A stretch of 36,819 bases of DNA from the NCBI GenBank assembly GCA_003560875.1, contig PWJQ01000040.1, positions 1-36,819 on the forward strand, written 5' to 3'. The notes under the pieces are model-generated. The model was given only the letters and a program-made list of their open reading frames with translations. It was not told where the DNA came from and did no database searches. Of this stretch, positions 1-8,581 are shown piece after piece (position 1 is the first letter of the stretch; each line of letters starts with the position of its first letter). Made by a program: the position numbers and the translations under genes. Source of the DNA: Methanomassiliicoccaceae archaeon (GTDB taxonomy: Archaea > Thermoplasmatota > Thermoplasmata > Methanomassiliicoccales > Methanomethylophilaceae).

Positions 1-2
1 CC

Positions 3-485
3 ATGCGTTGTGAGTTATGCGGAAAGGAGACCGGCGCCTCCAAGCCGATTTTCGTGGAGGGAACGAAGCTGAACGTCTGCCCCGCCTGCACACGCTTCGG
101 CGACAGCTTCCGCGGCGGCTCATCCACGGCCACCTCCAACAAGTCCATCATCGAGGAGAGGCTTGAGAAAAGGAAGAGGCGCATGAGCAACAAGGACGTC
201 TTCTCAGGCGACAGCGAAGAGCTGGTGCTTGATTATCAGGAGAGGATACGTTCTGCCCGTCGCCGTCTCGACTGGGACCAGGACAGGCTGGCGGCGGAGA
301 CCAAGGAGAAGAAGAGCATAATCGCCAAGGTGGAGGTAGGGGACATAACTCCTCCTGAGGCCTTGGTGCGCAAGCTGGAGAAGGCCTTGGACATAACATT
401 GAAGGAGAAGGTCCTCTCCGGTAGCGAGATAAAGGGCCAGGGTGGACGAGGTCTCACGTTGGGAGACTTCATCAAGAAGGAATGA
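3..485 (+). CDS. Archaeal multiprotein bridging factor 1 (aMBF1)
   Basis: A 160-residue protein with the two-part layout of archaeal MBF1. The N-terminus is a zinc ribbon with one CxxC pair at residues 3-6 (CELC) and a second at about 26-29 (CPAC). After a charged linker, residues 75-140 form a Cro/C1-type helix-turn-helix (DYQERIRSARRRLDWDQDRL onward). Family knowledge: aMBF1 contacts the basal transcription and translation machinery, and its exact role in archaea is debated. The ATG lies two bases from the window edge, so the promoter is out of view, but a start right before MRCELC is where the family normally begins, so the gene looks complete. It ends directly against the convergent gene on the other strand with no spacer. 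Confidence 0.9.
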   Translation: MRCELCGKETGASKPIFVEGTKLNVCPACTRFGDSFRGGSSTATSNKSIIEERLEKRKRRMSNKDVFSGDSEELVLDYQERIRSARRRLDWDQDRLAAETKEKKSIIAKVEVGDITPPEALVRKLEKALDITLKEKVLSGSEIKGQGGRGLTLGDFIKKE

Positions 486-968
486 TCAGCGGGATGAGGC
501 CAGTTCCGTCGCCTCGTTCACGAGGGGCATCACGTCATGGCCCTCTTCGCGGAGAACAAGCATGCCCGCCACCTCTATCTCGACATCGAGACGGTCCTGA
601 AGGCTGTTGCAAGTGGAGATGAACCTCCGTCTCTCCATCCCGCCCGTCTCTGCCATCGACATCAACTTGGGGAACAGCCCCTCCATCTCCTTGGGCTTCT
701 TGCCGGGTTTACGTTTCAGTATGTCCCGTGAGGGCTTGAAGGCCACCGGGACATCCACCGAAGCCATGTCGAAATCCGGCCTCAGATAATCATTCTCCAA
801 TTTCAGAAGGCCCTCGGAGCGGCATATATCGAGCAAGCTCTGGGCATCGGCGGGGGGGAACCAATGCAGGTCGATGGATGCACTGAAGAGGAACTCCTTC
901 TCGCTAAGCTCGTTACGCCCCTTGCGTCGGAACAGCATCGTGACGCATCTCTCAAGCTCCTCCTTCAT
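486..968 (-). CDS. DUF2240 family protein
   Basis: A conserved archaeal protein of about 160 residues with no established function. It resembles DUF2240: an N-terminal winged-helix-like part (LSEKEFLFSASIDLHWFPP, then a short helix ending in GLLK), a basic linker (KRKPGKKPKE) and a C-terminal helical domain. The ATG at 968 is preferred over a TTG two codons upstream because a TATA-like TTTTATCTAT (minus strand, about 991-1000) lies roughly 25 bases upstream, which predicts a leaderless or near-leaderless mRNA. It is divergent from the thermosome gene and abuts the aMBF1 stop codon. The helix-turn-helix resemblance suggests nucleic-acid binding, but that is inference. Confidence 0.7.
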   Translation of the reverse strand: MKEELERCVTMLFRRKGRNELSEKEFLFSASIDLHWFPPADAQSLLDICRSEGLLKLENDYLRPDFDMASVDVPVAFKPSRDILKRKPGKKPKEMEGLFPKLMSMAETGGMERRRFISTCNSLQDRLDVEIEVAGMLVLREEGHDVMPLVNEATELASSR

Positions 969-1032
969 GGTCAATCGAGAGCCGCCGCGAATAGATAAAA
1001 GTTGCTTACATATACATACTGGCGGCTAAGAT

Positions 1033-1046
1033 AAACCTTATATAGA
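1033..1046 (+). promoter_or_regulatory. Thermosome promoter (BRE/TATA)
   Basis: The sequence AAACCTTATATA is a textbook archaeal BRE plus TATA element. It predicts transcription starting near 1067-1070, giving a leader of about 35 bases that carries the ribosome site AAGGAGG at 1090-1096. Confidence 0.8.
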
Positions 1047-1064
1047 AGAACAAACTTTAGCATC

Positions 1065-1081
1065 GATTAGCAACGCTAATC
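1065..1081. promoter_or_regulatory. Inverted repeat at the predicted thermosome transcription start
   Basis: GATTAGC and GCTAATC are perfect 7-base inverted arms around AAC. A further TTAGC copy lies just upstream at 1057-1061. The repeat covers the transcription start predicted from the TATA box, the position of a repressor operator in archaeal heat-shock genes. Which factor would bind is unknown. Confidence 0.5.
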
Positions 1082-1104
1082 TTGCAATTAAGGAGGAATG
1101 AGAC

Positions 1105-2733
1105 ATGGGTATGGGAAACGCCCCGATATTTATACTAAAAGAAGGCACGAAGAGGGAAAGAGGAAAGGATGCTCAGTACAACAACATCACTGCAGCCCGC
1201 GCTATAGCTGACTCAGTGAGGAGCAGCCTCGGACCCCGTGGAATGGACAAGATGCTCGTGGACTCCATGGGTGATGTGATCATCACCAACGACGGTGTCA
1301 CGATTCTCAAGGAGATAGACGTACAGCACCCCGCCGCCAAGATGCTGGTGGAAGTGGCCAAGACCCAGGACGCCGAGGTAGGCGATGGGACCACCACCTC
1401 CGTCATTATCGCCGGCGAACTGTTGAAGAAGGCCATAGACCTCATCGACTCCAACGTCCACCCCACCATAATCGCTGGCGGTTACCGCTTGGCCAACATC
1501 AAGGCCCAAGAGATCCTCAAGGATGTCGCCATCAAGGTGGACATCGACAACCTCGAGTTGCTGAAGTTCATCGCCTCAACCTCGATGATCAGCAAGCAGG
1601 TCTCAGGCTCCAAGGAGTTCTTCGCCGAGCTTATCGTCGACGCCATCAAGACCGTCGTCGAGGATGACGAGGGCACACTCAGCGCCGACCTGTCCAACGT
1701 GCAGATGGTCAAGAAGACCGGCGGCTCGATGGAGGACACCACTCTGGTGAAGGGACTCATAATCGACAAGGAACCCGTCCACTCCTCCATGCCTCACAAG
1801 ATCAAGGACGCCAAGATCGCACTGCTCGACGCCGCTTTCGAGGTCAAGAAGACCGAGATAGACGCCAAGATCGAGATCACCGACCCCAGTCAGCTGAGTG
1901 CTTTCCTCCAGGAGGAGGAGAACATGATCAGGCAGATGGTGAAGAAGGTCAAAGAGACCGGCGCCACCGTCGTCTTCTGCCAGAAGGGCATCGACGACCT
2001 CGCCCAGCACTTCCTCGCCAAGGAAGGCATCTTCGCCTGCCGCAGGGTCAAGAAGTCCGACATGGAGAAGCTCGCTCGCTCCACTGGCGGTAACATCATC
2101 AACAAGTTCGATGAGTTGGAGGCCGAGGATCTCGGTAAGGCCGACATCGTCGAGCTGAAGAAGGTGCAGGACGAGGAGATGACCTTCATCACCGGTCTGA
2201 CCGAACCCAAGACCGTCTCCCTGTTGATAAGGGGCGGAACCGGTCACGTCCTGGACGAGATCGAGCGCTCCTTGATAGACGCCATGAGCGTCACCAAGGT
2301 GACCATCGAGGACGGATTGATGGTGACCGGCGGCGGTTCCACCGCCACCGAGCTCGCCCTGCGCCTGAGGGAGTACGCCTCCTCAGTGGGTGGACGTGAG
2401 CAGATAGCCATCGACGCCTTCGCTTCCGCCATGGAGATCATACCCACCACCCTCGCTGAGAACGCAGGTCTGGACCCCATCGATATCCTTATCGAGACCA
2501 GGGCCCAGCACAAGGGCGGTAAGGTCCACGCTGGACTGAACCCCTTCTCGGGAGAGGTGGAGGACATGCTGAAGCTGAACGTCATCGAGCCCTACAGGAT
2601 CGGCAAGCAGGCCATAAACTCGGCCACCGACGCTGCCGTCATGATCCTGAGGATCGACGACGTCATCGCCTCCCGTGGTATGCCCATGCCCTCCGGCCCG
2701 CCCGGCGGCGGCATGGAAGATTTCGACGAGTGA
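1105..2733 (+). CDS. Thermosome subunit (group II chaperonin)
   Basis: At 542 residues this is the normal length of an archaeal thermosome subunit, which assembles into the double-ring cytosolic ATP-driven folding machine. Visible ATPase motifs are [15 protein letters not shown] with NDGVTIL (about residues 45-70) and [15 protein letters not shown] (about 93-107). The C-terminal equatorial half has [16 protein letters not shown] and the usual glycine/methionine-rich tail ([18 protein letters not shown]). A strong ribosome site AAGGAGG lies 8 bases before the ATG, and a TATA box plus a palindrome stand upstream. It is followed by a hairpin and T-tract and then by the grpE-dnaK-dnaJ genes, so archaeal and bacterial-type chaperones sit side by side. 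Confidence 0.97.
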   Translation: MGMGNAPIFILKEGTKRERGKDAQYNNITAARAIADSVRSSLGPRGMDKMLVDSMGDVIITNDGVTILKEIDVQHPAAKMLVEVAKTQDAEVGDGTTTSVIIAGELLKKAIDLIDSNVHPTIIAGGYRLANIKAQEILKDVAIKVDIDNLELLKFIASTSMISKQVSGSKEFFAELIVDAIKTVVEDDEGTLSADLSNVQMVKKTGGSMEDTTLVKGLIIDKEPVHSSMPHKIKDAKIALLDAAFEVKKTEIDAKIEITDPSQLSAFLQEEENMIRQMVKKVKETGATVVFCQKGIDDLAQHFLAKEGIFACRRVKKSDMEKLARSTGGNIINKFDELEAEDLGKADIVELKKVQDEEMTFITGLTEPKTVSLLIRGGTGHVLDEIERSLIDAMSVTKVTIEDGLMVTGGGSTATELALRLREYASSVGGREQIAIDAFASAMEIIPTTLAENAGLDPIDILIETRAQHKGGKVHAGLNPFSGEVEDMLKLNVIEPYRIGKQAINSATDAAVMILRIDDVIASRGMPMPSGPPGGGMEDFDE

Positions 2734-2740
2734 ACAAAAC

Positions 2741-2770
2741 AGGGGGAATCCCCCTTTAAATCTCTTTTAA
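2741..2770 (+). terminator. Hairpin and T-tract after the thermosome gene
   Basis: AGGGGG and CCCCCT pair around AAT at 2741-2755, followed by TTTAAATCTCTTTTAA. This fits a terminator or attenuator eight bases past the thermosome stop. The same T/A tract (CTTTAAAT, about 2754-2761) is correctly placed to act as a TATA box for grpE, whose GTG lies about 27 bases further on. Confidence 0.55.
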
Positions 2771-2787
2771 TCAACGGGGCGATTGCT

Positions 2788-3309
2788 GTGAACGAAGAGT
2801 CTCGAGAAAAGAACCCGCAGGATCCTATCGAGGAATGTGAGATGGAAATGGAATCATTGTTGCAGGCAGCGGAAGCTCAGGCCGCTGAGAACCTGGACAT
2901 GGCTAAGAGGATCCAGGCGGATTACGATAACTATCGCAAGAGGTCGCAGAAGGAGATGGAGGAGTTCCGCAAGTTCGCCACAGAGGGCATGGTCCTCGAG
3001 CTGCTCGAGATCCTCGACGACCTCGAACGCGCGCTTCAGACCGAGGACGCTGTCGGACCGTTCGCCGATGGTGTTCGCGGCATACACATCAATCTCAAGA
3101 AGCTGTTGGAGTCCAAAGGTCTCAAGGAGATAGCGACCGACGGCGTTTTCGACCCCCGCATCCACGACTGCCTGATGACCTGCGAAGGTGATGAGGACGG
3201 CAGGATCGCGGAGGTCTATCAGAAAGGATACTACCTCGGACCGAGGGTTATAAGGTATGCTAAGGTCAAAGTGACCACAGCAAATAAGGAAAATGGAGAA
3301 GGTGAGTGA
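2788..3309 (+). CDS. grpE: GrpE, nucleotide exchange factor of DnaK
   Basis: A 173-residue GrpE. Residues 15-60 form the long charged coiled coil ([20 protein letters not shown], then [14 protein letters not shown]). The C-terminal beta-wing domain includes [20 protein letters not shown] and ends in the typical [16 protein letters not shown]. It releases ADP from DnaK. The start is a GTG. No clear ribosome site precedes it, but a TATA-like CTTTAAAT about 27 bases upstream would make the mRNA leaderless at this GTG. The stop codon meets the start region of dnaK, so the two genes are translationally coupled. GrpE/DnaK/DnaJ in archaea are generally regarded as acquired from bacteria; base composition here does not stand out from the neighbours. 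Confidence 0.95.
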   Translation: MNEESREKNPQDPIEECEMEMESLLQAAEAQAAENLDMAKRIQADYDNYRKRSQKEMEEFRKFATEGMVLELLEILDDLERALQTEDAVGPFADGVRGIHINLKKLLESKGLKEIATDGVFDPRIHDCLMTCEGDEDGRIAEVYQKGYYLGPRVIRYAKVKVTTANKENGEGE

Positions 3310-3311
3310 AA

Positions 3312-5156
3312 ATGTCACGTACAATAGGAATAGATCTAGGAACAAGCAACTCCGCTGCAGCCATAATGGAGGGCGGAAGGCCCAGCATGATACCCAGCGC
3401 CGAAGGCACCAGTGTGGGCGGCAAAGCCTTCCCCTCCTATGTGGCCTTCACCGAGGATGGACAACTGCTCGTTGGTGAGCCCGCCCGTCGACAGGCGGTC
3501 ACCAACACCGAGGGTACCATCAAGAACATCAAGCGCAAGATGGGTACCGACCACAAGGTCAAGGTGCGCGGTAAGGAGTACACCCCGCAGCAGATATCGG
3601 CTTTCATCCTGCAGAAGATCAAGGCCGATGCCGAGGCCTACCTCGGTGAGAAGGTGGAGAAGGCGGTCATAACCGTCCCCGCCTACTTCAACGACAACCA
3701 GAGGCAGGCCACCAAGGATGCCGGTGCCATCGCTGGCCTCGAAGTGGTCAGGATAATCAACGAACCCACCGCCGCTGCCCTGGCATACGGCTTGGACAAA
3801 GGCTCCGAGGAGCAGAAGATCATGGTCTTCGACTTCGGAGGCGGAACCCTTGACGTCACCATAATGGAGTTCAGCGACGGTGTTTTCGAGGTTCTCAGCA
3901 CCAGCGGAGACACCAACCTCGGCGGCTCCGACATGGACGAGACGTTGATGAACCACGTGCTGTCCAACTTCAAGAATGAGACCGGAATCGACCTGAAGAC
4001 GGACAACATGGCCCTCTGGAGGGTCCGCGAGGCTTGTGAGAAGGCCAAGATCGAACTGTCCACGACCCAGGAGACAGAGGTCAACCTGCCCTTCATAACC
4101 GCTGACGCCACTGGTCCGAAGCACCTCACCCAGAAGATCTCCCGCTCCAAGCTGGAGGAACTGGTTCATCCCATAGTGGAGAAGTGCCGTGAGTCGATGT
4201 CCATCGCCATCAAGGACTCGGGCTTGAAGTACGAGGATGTCAAGAACATAATCCTCGTGGGCGGTCCCACCCGGATGCCTATCGTGCAGAAGTTCGTCGA
4301 GGGCATAGTCGGCCCCAAGATCCAGCGCGGCATCGACCCCATGGAGTGCGTCTCCATGGGCGCATCGGTACAGGCGGCGGTCATATCCGGCGAGGTCAAG
4401 GATGTCCTTCTCCTCGACGTCACGCCACTCTCCTTGGGCATCGAGACCCTGGGGGGCATAGCCACCAAGCTGATCGAGAGGAACACGACCATACCCACCC
4501 GTAAGACCCAGGTATTCTCCACCGCCGCTGACAACCAGCCTTCAGTGGAGATCCACGTGGTCCAAGGGGAGAGGGAGATGGCCTCCGACAACACCTCGCT
4601 GGGCAGGTTCATGCTCGACGGCATCCCGCCGGCACCCCGTGGCGTGCCGCAGATCGAGGTCACCTTCGACATCGATGCCAACGGCATAATCAACGTCTCC
4701 GCCAAGGACAAGGGCACCGGCAAGGAGCAGAAGATAACCATCAGCACCTCCAACAAGCTGAATCAGGAGGAGATCGACGAAATGGTCCGCCAGGCTGAAC
4801 AGTTCGCCGATGAGGACCGCGCCCGTAAGGAGCGCATCGAGACCATCAACCAGGCTGACACCACCGTCTACACCACCCGCCGTTCCCTGGAGGAACTCGG
4901 TGACAAGGTTAGCGATGACGAGCGCAAGACCGTCGAAGCTGCCATAGACGAGCTGGAGAAGGCCAAGGAAGAGGAGGATCTGGAGAAGATCAAGGAAAAG
5001 ACCGAGGCGGTCTTCAAGGCCATGGGTCCCATATCGCAACGCATCTACGGCGAGATGGCCCAGGAGCAGGAGGCGGCCGGCGCCGCTGGTGGACAGGCCC
5101 CCGACGGAGAGGACTTCGTCGATGCTGACTACAAGATCGTCGATGATGAAGAGTAG
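3312..5156 (+). CDS. dnaK: Molecular chaperone DnaK (Hsp70)
   Basis: A full-length Hsp70 of about 614 residues. The phosphate-binding loop 1 reads [10 protein letters not shown] (GTSNS rather than the usual GTTNS). Other ATPase landmarks are [15 protein letters not shown], the phosphate 2 loop [13 protein letters not shown] and VGGPTRMP. The substrate-binding domain follows from about residue 380 ([17 protein letters not shown]), and the acidic tail ends [11 protein letters not shown]. The ATPase lobe lacks the extra segment found in proteobacterial DnaK. The ATG at 3312 has GGTGA six bases upstream and gives the family-typical [10 protein letters not shown]; a GTG at 3306 overlapping the grpE stop is the alternative and adds two residues. 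dnaJ follows after 5 bases. The stop is TAG. Confidence 0.97.
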   Translation: MSRTIGIDLGTSNSAAAIMEGGRPSMIPSAEGTSVGGKAFPSYVAFTEDGQLLVGEPARRQAVTNTEGTIKNIKRKMGTDHKVKVRGKEYTPQQISAFILQKIKADAEAYLGEKVEKAVITVPAYFNDNQRQATKDAGAIAGLEVVRIINEPTAAALAYGLDKGSEEQKIMVFDFGGGTLDVTIMEFSDGVFEVLSTSGDTNLGGSDMDETLMNHVLSNFKNETGIDLKTDNMALWRVREACEKAKIELSTTQETEVNLPFITADATGPKHLTQKISRSKLEELVHPIVEKCRESMSIAIKDSGLKYEDVKNIILVGGPTRMPIVQKFVEGIVGPKIQRGIDPMECVSMGASVQAAVISGEVKDVLLLDVTPLSLGIETLGGIATKLIERNTTIPTRKTQVFSTAADNQPSVEIHVVQGEREMASDNTSLGRFMLDGIPPAPRGVPQIEVTFDIDANGIINVSAKDKGTGKEQKITISTSNKLNQEEIDEMVRQAEQFADEDRARKERIETINQADTTVYTTRRSLEELGDKVSDDERKTVEAAIDELEKAKEEEDLEKIKEKTEAVFKAMGPISQRIYGEMAQEQEAAGAAGGQAPDGEDFVDADYKIVDDEE

Positions 5157-5161
5157 GTATC

Positions 5162-6301
5162 ATGCCTGAAGACTACTACCAGGTGCTGGGCCTGGAGCGT
5201 GAGGCCACCAAGGACGAGATCAAGAAGGCCTACCGCAAACTGGCTCGCCAGTACCACCCTGATGTGACGACCGAGGACAAGGAAGTCGCCGAGGAGAGGT
5301 TCAAGACCGTCTCCGAGGCGTACGAGGTCCTCGTGGACGATGAGAAGCGCAAGGTCTACGACCAGTACGGTCACGCCGGCCTCTCGGGCAGCTTCAGCGG
5401 CGGTTCTTTCACCTGGGACGACTTCTCCCACTTCGAAGACCTGAGTGACATATTCGGAGGGATGGGGGGATTCGGCGGTAGCATCTTCGACATGTTCTTC
5501 GGGGGCGGCGGACAACAACGCCGATCCCGGGGCCCCCGCCAGGGGGACTCGCTCCGCTACGACATAGAGGTGACCTTGGAGGATGCCTTCAAAGGCCTCA
5601 CCAAGGAGATCGACGTGCCCCACACCGTGCAGTGCAGCGACTGCAAGGGCACCGGCGGCAAGGGCGGCGATGTGCAGACATGCAGTGAGTGCGGCGGTGC
5701 CGGACAGGTGCAGTCCATACGCAACTCCGGCTTCGGCCGTTTCGTGTCCGTCTCCGTCTGTCCCAAATGCCATGGCGAGGGACGCACCTACAAGGAGCGT
5801 TGCCCGTCCTGCAACGGTGCTGGCAGAGAGCAGCGGAGCTCCAAGATAACCATAAACATCCCTGTCGGGGTGGAGGAGAGCACCCGTCTCCGTGTGCCCG
5901 GGGCAGGGGATGCTGGGGCCCAAGGCGGACCGCCCGGCGACCTCTTCGTGGTTATTCACGTCAGGCCGCACAAGGTCTTCCGCCGTGATGGTTCCAACCT
6001 CTGGCTGGAACTCACCACCACCTATCCCAAGCTGGCCTTGGGTGCCGAGGTGGAGGTGCCGACCATACAGGGGGAGAGCGCCATGCTGAAGATCCCCGCC
6101 GGTACCCAGGTCGACACCGTGCTGCGCATGCCTGGTCAGGGACTCCCCCGTATGGGTGGAGGCCCCCGCGGAGACCAGTTGGTGAGGGTCCGTATCCAGG
6201 TGCCGAAGAAACTCAGCAGCCAGGAGAAGGAACTCCTACGCAAGCTGGACGGCGAGGACGGTAACAAGGGCGGCATCTTCGAAAACATATTCCGCAAGTG
6301 A
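5162..6301 (+). CDS. dnaJ: Molecular chaperone DnaJ (Hsp40)
   Basis: A type I DnaJ of 379 residues, the co-chaperone that delivers substrates to DnaK and stimulates its ATPase. The J domain (residues 3-70) carries the HPD tripeptide in ARQYHPDVTT. A glycine/phenylalanine-rich stretch follows (about 75-120, with GGMGGFGGSIFDMFFGGGG). The zinc region holds four CxxCxGxG repeats (CSDCKGTG, CSECGGAG, CPKCHGEG, CPSCNGAG), then the two C-terminal beta domains (GDLFVVIHVRPHKVFRRDG). It is the last gene of the chaperone operon and lies 5 bases after dnaK. Confidence 0.97.
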   Translation: MPEDYYQVLGLEREATKDEIKKAYRKLARQYHPDVTTEDKEVAEERFKTVSEAYEVLVDDEKRKVYDQYGHAGLSGSFSGGSFTWDDFSHFEDLSDIFGGMGGFGGSIFDMFFGGGGQQRRSRGPRQGDSLRYDIEVTLEDAFKGLTKEIDVPHTVQCSDCKGTGGKGGDVQTCSECGGAGQVQSIRNSGFGRFVSVSVCPKCHGEGRTYKERCPSCNGAGREQRSSKITINIPVGVEESTRLRVPGAGDAGAQGGPPGDLFVVIHVRPHKVFRRDGSNLWLELTTTYPKLALGAEVEVPTIQGESAMLKIPAGTQVDTVLRMPGQGLPRMGGGPRGDQLVRVRIQVPKKLSSQEKELLRKLDGEDGNKGGIFENIFRK

Positions 6302-6338
6302 GCAAACCTCTTATCCCTCTTTTACCAATGGAGTGACG

Positions 6339-7098
6339 ATGGACGGCCCCATCGCCATATCAACCGAGGATTTCGCCTTATATCACGACTTGATCCGCAT
6401 ACTGCGGGACAGGAAAGAGGCATTCGTCTCCGTCCCCTTGGGGCAGCCGGTGCCTGACAACGTCTCGGTCCTGATATGCGCCCCCGCCGAGAATGCGCTC
6501 ACCCCCTTCCCGCGTAAGGTGAGTGCCGTCGATGCCTGGTCGGCGGTTATCAAGGCCTTGTGTATGAGGGATGGTACAGACGGAGGGCTGCTGGTGATCG
6601 GAGTGGACCCCGGCATGATGTCCGGCTATGCCCTGGTCCTCCGCGGTCGTACCATCGATTCCGGAACGGTATCCAAGCCCGAGGACCTCCGTCCCCTTCT
6701 CTCATCGACCATGGACTCCATCTCGCCATCACGCACAGTCCTGCGCATCGGCCACGGCGATCCAGAACCGTGACCGTTGCACACGTTCACTCTACGCGCT
6801 GGTGGACGAGGTGCAGGTCGTGGATGAGAGCCGTACCAGCGGTAAGAGTCCCACCGACCACATCGATGCCGCCGAGACCATCGCCCGCTGCGAGGGCGAA
6901 GGGTTGGCCGACGTGCCGGTCATCCGTCACTCCCCGGGATCGTTGCGCGAGCTCCAGAGGGTGAGCCGCCGGATCAGCGGTCATGTGACGATCAGCACAG
7001 CTCTGGCTGAGGACGTCGCCCACGGCCGTCTCTCCATGGAGGAGGCCATAAAGGCTCAGCGTCTCAGAGCTGAGGCACACCGCCGGGGATCTTCGTAA
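6339..7098 (+). pseudogene. RuvC/RNase H-fold nuclease-like protein, frameshifted
   Basis: Two reading frames of one gene. The first part (6339 to about 6773) ends TVLRIGHGDPEP then TGA; the next frame continues without a gap as NRDRCTRSLYALVDEVQVVD to a TAA at 7098. Together they give about 250 residues. IGVDPGMMSGYALVLRG is the first strand of an RNase H/RuvC-like fold with its catalytic aspartate, and DHIDAAETIA near the C-terminus supplies the expected late acidic residues. The shift falls between about 6758 and 6773. It may be a real mutation, a sequencing indel, or +1 recoding: the frame-0 stop is TGA followed by C, the context used in bacterial prfB. GGAG at 6330-6333 supports the ATG at 6339. 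The 3' end overlaps the convergent AMP phosphorylase gene by 35 bases. The function is unproven; it may be a nuclease. Confidence 0.65.
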
Positions 7099-8581
7099 TG
7101 AGCATTCCCTCGATGGTCAGCGGCTGCAGACGCTTGGCGGTGTCGACGGCCCTCTGAAGTTTGGCCTCATTGTCGGCATATATGGTGAACAGCGTGTCAC
7201 CCAGTTCGACCCTGTGCCCCTTCTTGGCGTGCAGCAGTATGCCAGCACCCTTGTCGTTCGGCGATCCGGCGGCACGGGCCACGACCACCAGGTCCTTGTT
7301 CCTGATGCCGTTGACGTAGCCGAAGCGGGAGGCTTGGAAGTCGAATGTGAACTCTCCGGGTTTGATGTCATCCGCCGTCAGTTCCGGGTTCCCGTTCTGG
7401 GCGGCGACGATCTCACGGAACTTCTTCAATGCCGCCCCGGAAGACAGTATCTCCCTCGCTTTGCGGGAACCGTTGTTATGGCCTCCCATCTCCAGTACCA
7501 TCCCCGCCAACTCGCAGGCCTTCTCCACCACGCTTGATGGATGCTCGGCCCCCTCCAGGATGCGTATGCACTCCCGGGCCTCGAGGGCGGGACCTATGGC
7601 CGAGCCCACGGGCTGGTCGCCGTATGTTATGGCACACTCGACATGCATGCCCAGCATATCCCCTAGGGTCATGAAGTCGCGGGCGTAGGCCCGGGCTTCT
7701 TCCACGTTCGATATCTTGGTGCCCTCCCCGGTGGGGAGGTCGATGAGGAGGTAATCGGCACTGATGGCCTTCTTCTTGCTCATGATGGATGCCAGCATCT
7801 GTGCCCGGGGGTTGATCGACAGCGGATACTCGACTTTGATGACGATATCGTCCACCGGGGCCAGATTTATGGACCCTCCCCATGTGAAGGCTCCGCCGAT
7901 GGTCTCTGTTATCTCCTTGAGACGCAGCGCGTCGATGTCCACATCGCAGAAGACCTCCACGAAGTCCGATGTCCCGGCGGCGCTGCTGATAGCTCTCGAA
8001 GAGGTCTTCGGTATCAGAAGCCCCGCTTCGGCTATTATCGACACCACGATGGGGGTGATCTTGTTACCAGGCACGCCGCCGATACTATGGAAGTCGAAGA
8101 CCGGACCGCGCTCGAATTGCAGCACATCACCGGTCTTGACCATGGCATTGGTCATGGCCGCTATCTCCTCCAGGTTCATTCCGTTGATGTACAGAGAGGT
8201 GAGCCAGGCGGAGACCTCGATGTTGGAAAGGCGGTATTCCACGATGTCCTGAATGATGGAGTTGATATCGTCCTTGTTCAGTACCTTCCCGTCCATCTTG
8301 GAGCGGATGTGACGCACGGACTCCGGTTTGGGGGCGTAACTCACGACCACCACGTCACCCTGCTTGACCTTGAGCCCCTGGAAGGTGTCCTTCATGAGGC
8401 CGATCTCGCCTCGCTTCAGGACGCTGTCGCTACGCTCCACGATGGCCACCATCGTTTCGGTGGAGGTCATTATCTTGACCCTGTCCATCTCTTGGACGCC
8501 CAGCTCAATACAGTCCTCTTCATGCAGGATCACCTCGTTCTCCAAGGTGTCGACATCGAAATACTTGACTTTCAATTTCAT
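7064..8581 (-). CDS. deoA: AMP phosphorylase
   Basis: About 505 residues of the archaeal AMP phosphorylase family, which resembles thymidine phosphorylase with an extra N-terminal domain (about residues 1-85). It splits AMP, and often CMP and UMP, with phosphate into the base and ribose 1,5-bisphosphate. The family core is visible as FDFHSIGGVPGNKITPI and TSSRAISSAAGTSDFVEVF, with MGGHNNGSRKAREI and SRFGYVNGIRNKDLVVVARA further on. The ATG at 8581 overlaps the RuBisCO stop (ATGA); an in-frame ATG four codons upstream is less likely. The gene is third in an operon after ribose-1,5-bisphosphate isomerase and RuBisCO, and this pairing identifies it as AMP phosphorylase rather than thymidine phosphorylase. 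Confidence 0.93.
   Translation of the reverse strand: MKLKVKYFDVDTLENEVILHEEDCIELGVQEMDRVKIMTSTETMVAIVERSDSVLKRGEIGLMKDTFQGLKVKQGDVVVVSYAPKPESVRHIRSKMDGKVLNKDDINSIIQDIVEYRLSNIEVSAWLTSLYINGMNLEEIAAMTNAMVKTGDVLQFERGPVFDFHSIGGVPGNKITPIVVSIIAEAGLLIPKTSSRAISSAAGTSDFVEVFCDVDIDALRLKEITETIGGAFTWGGSINLAPVDDIVIKVEYPLSINPRAQMLASIMSKKKAISADYLLIDLPTGEGTKISNVEEARAYARDFMTLGDMLGMHVECAITYGDQPVGSAIGPALEARECIRILEGAEHPSSVVEKACELAGMVLEMGGHNNGSRKAREILSSGAALKKFREIVAAQNGNPELTADDIKPGEFTFDFQASRFGYVNGIRNKDLVVVARAAGSPNDKGAGILLHAKKGHRVELGDTLFTIYADNEAKLQRAVDTAKRLQPLTIEGMLITKIPGGVPQL

Noticed and set aside
2741-6301. Chaperone operon as a recent foreign island
   Set aside because: Base composition, codon style and ribosome sites look like the neighbours, and there are no repeats, tRNA or mobile genes at the edges. 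If transferred, it was long ago.
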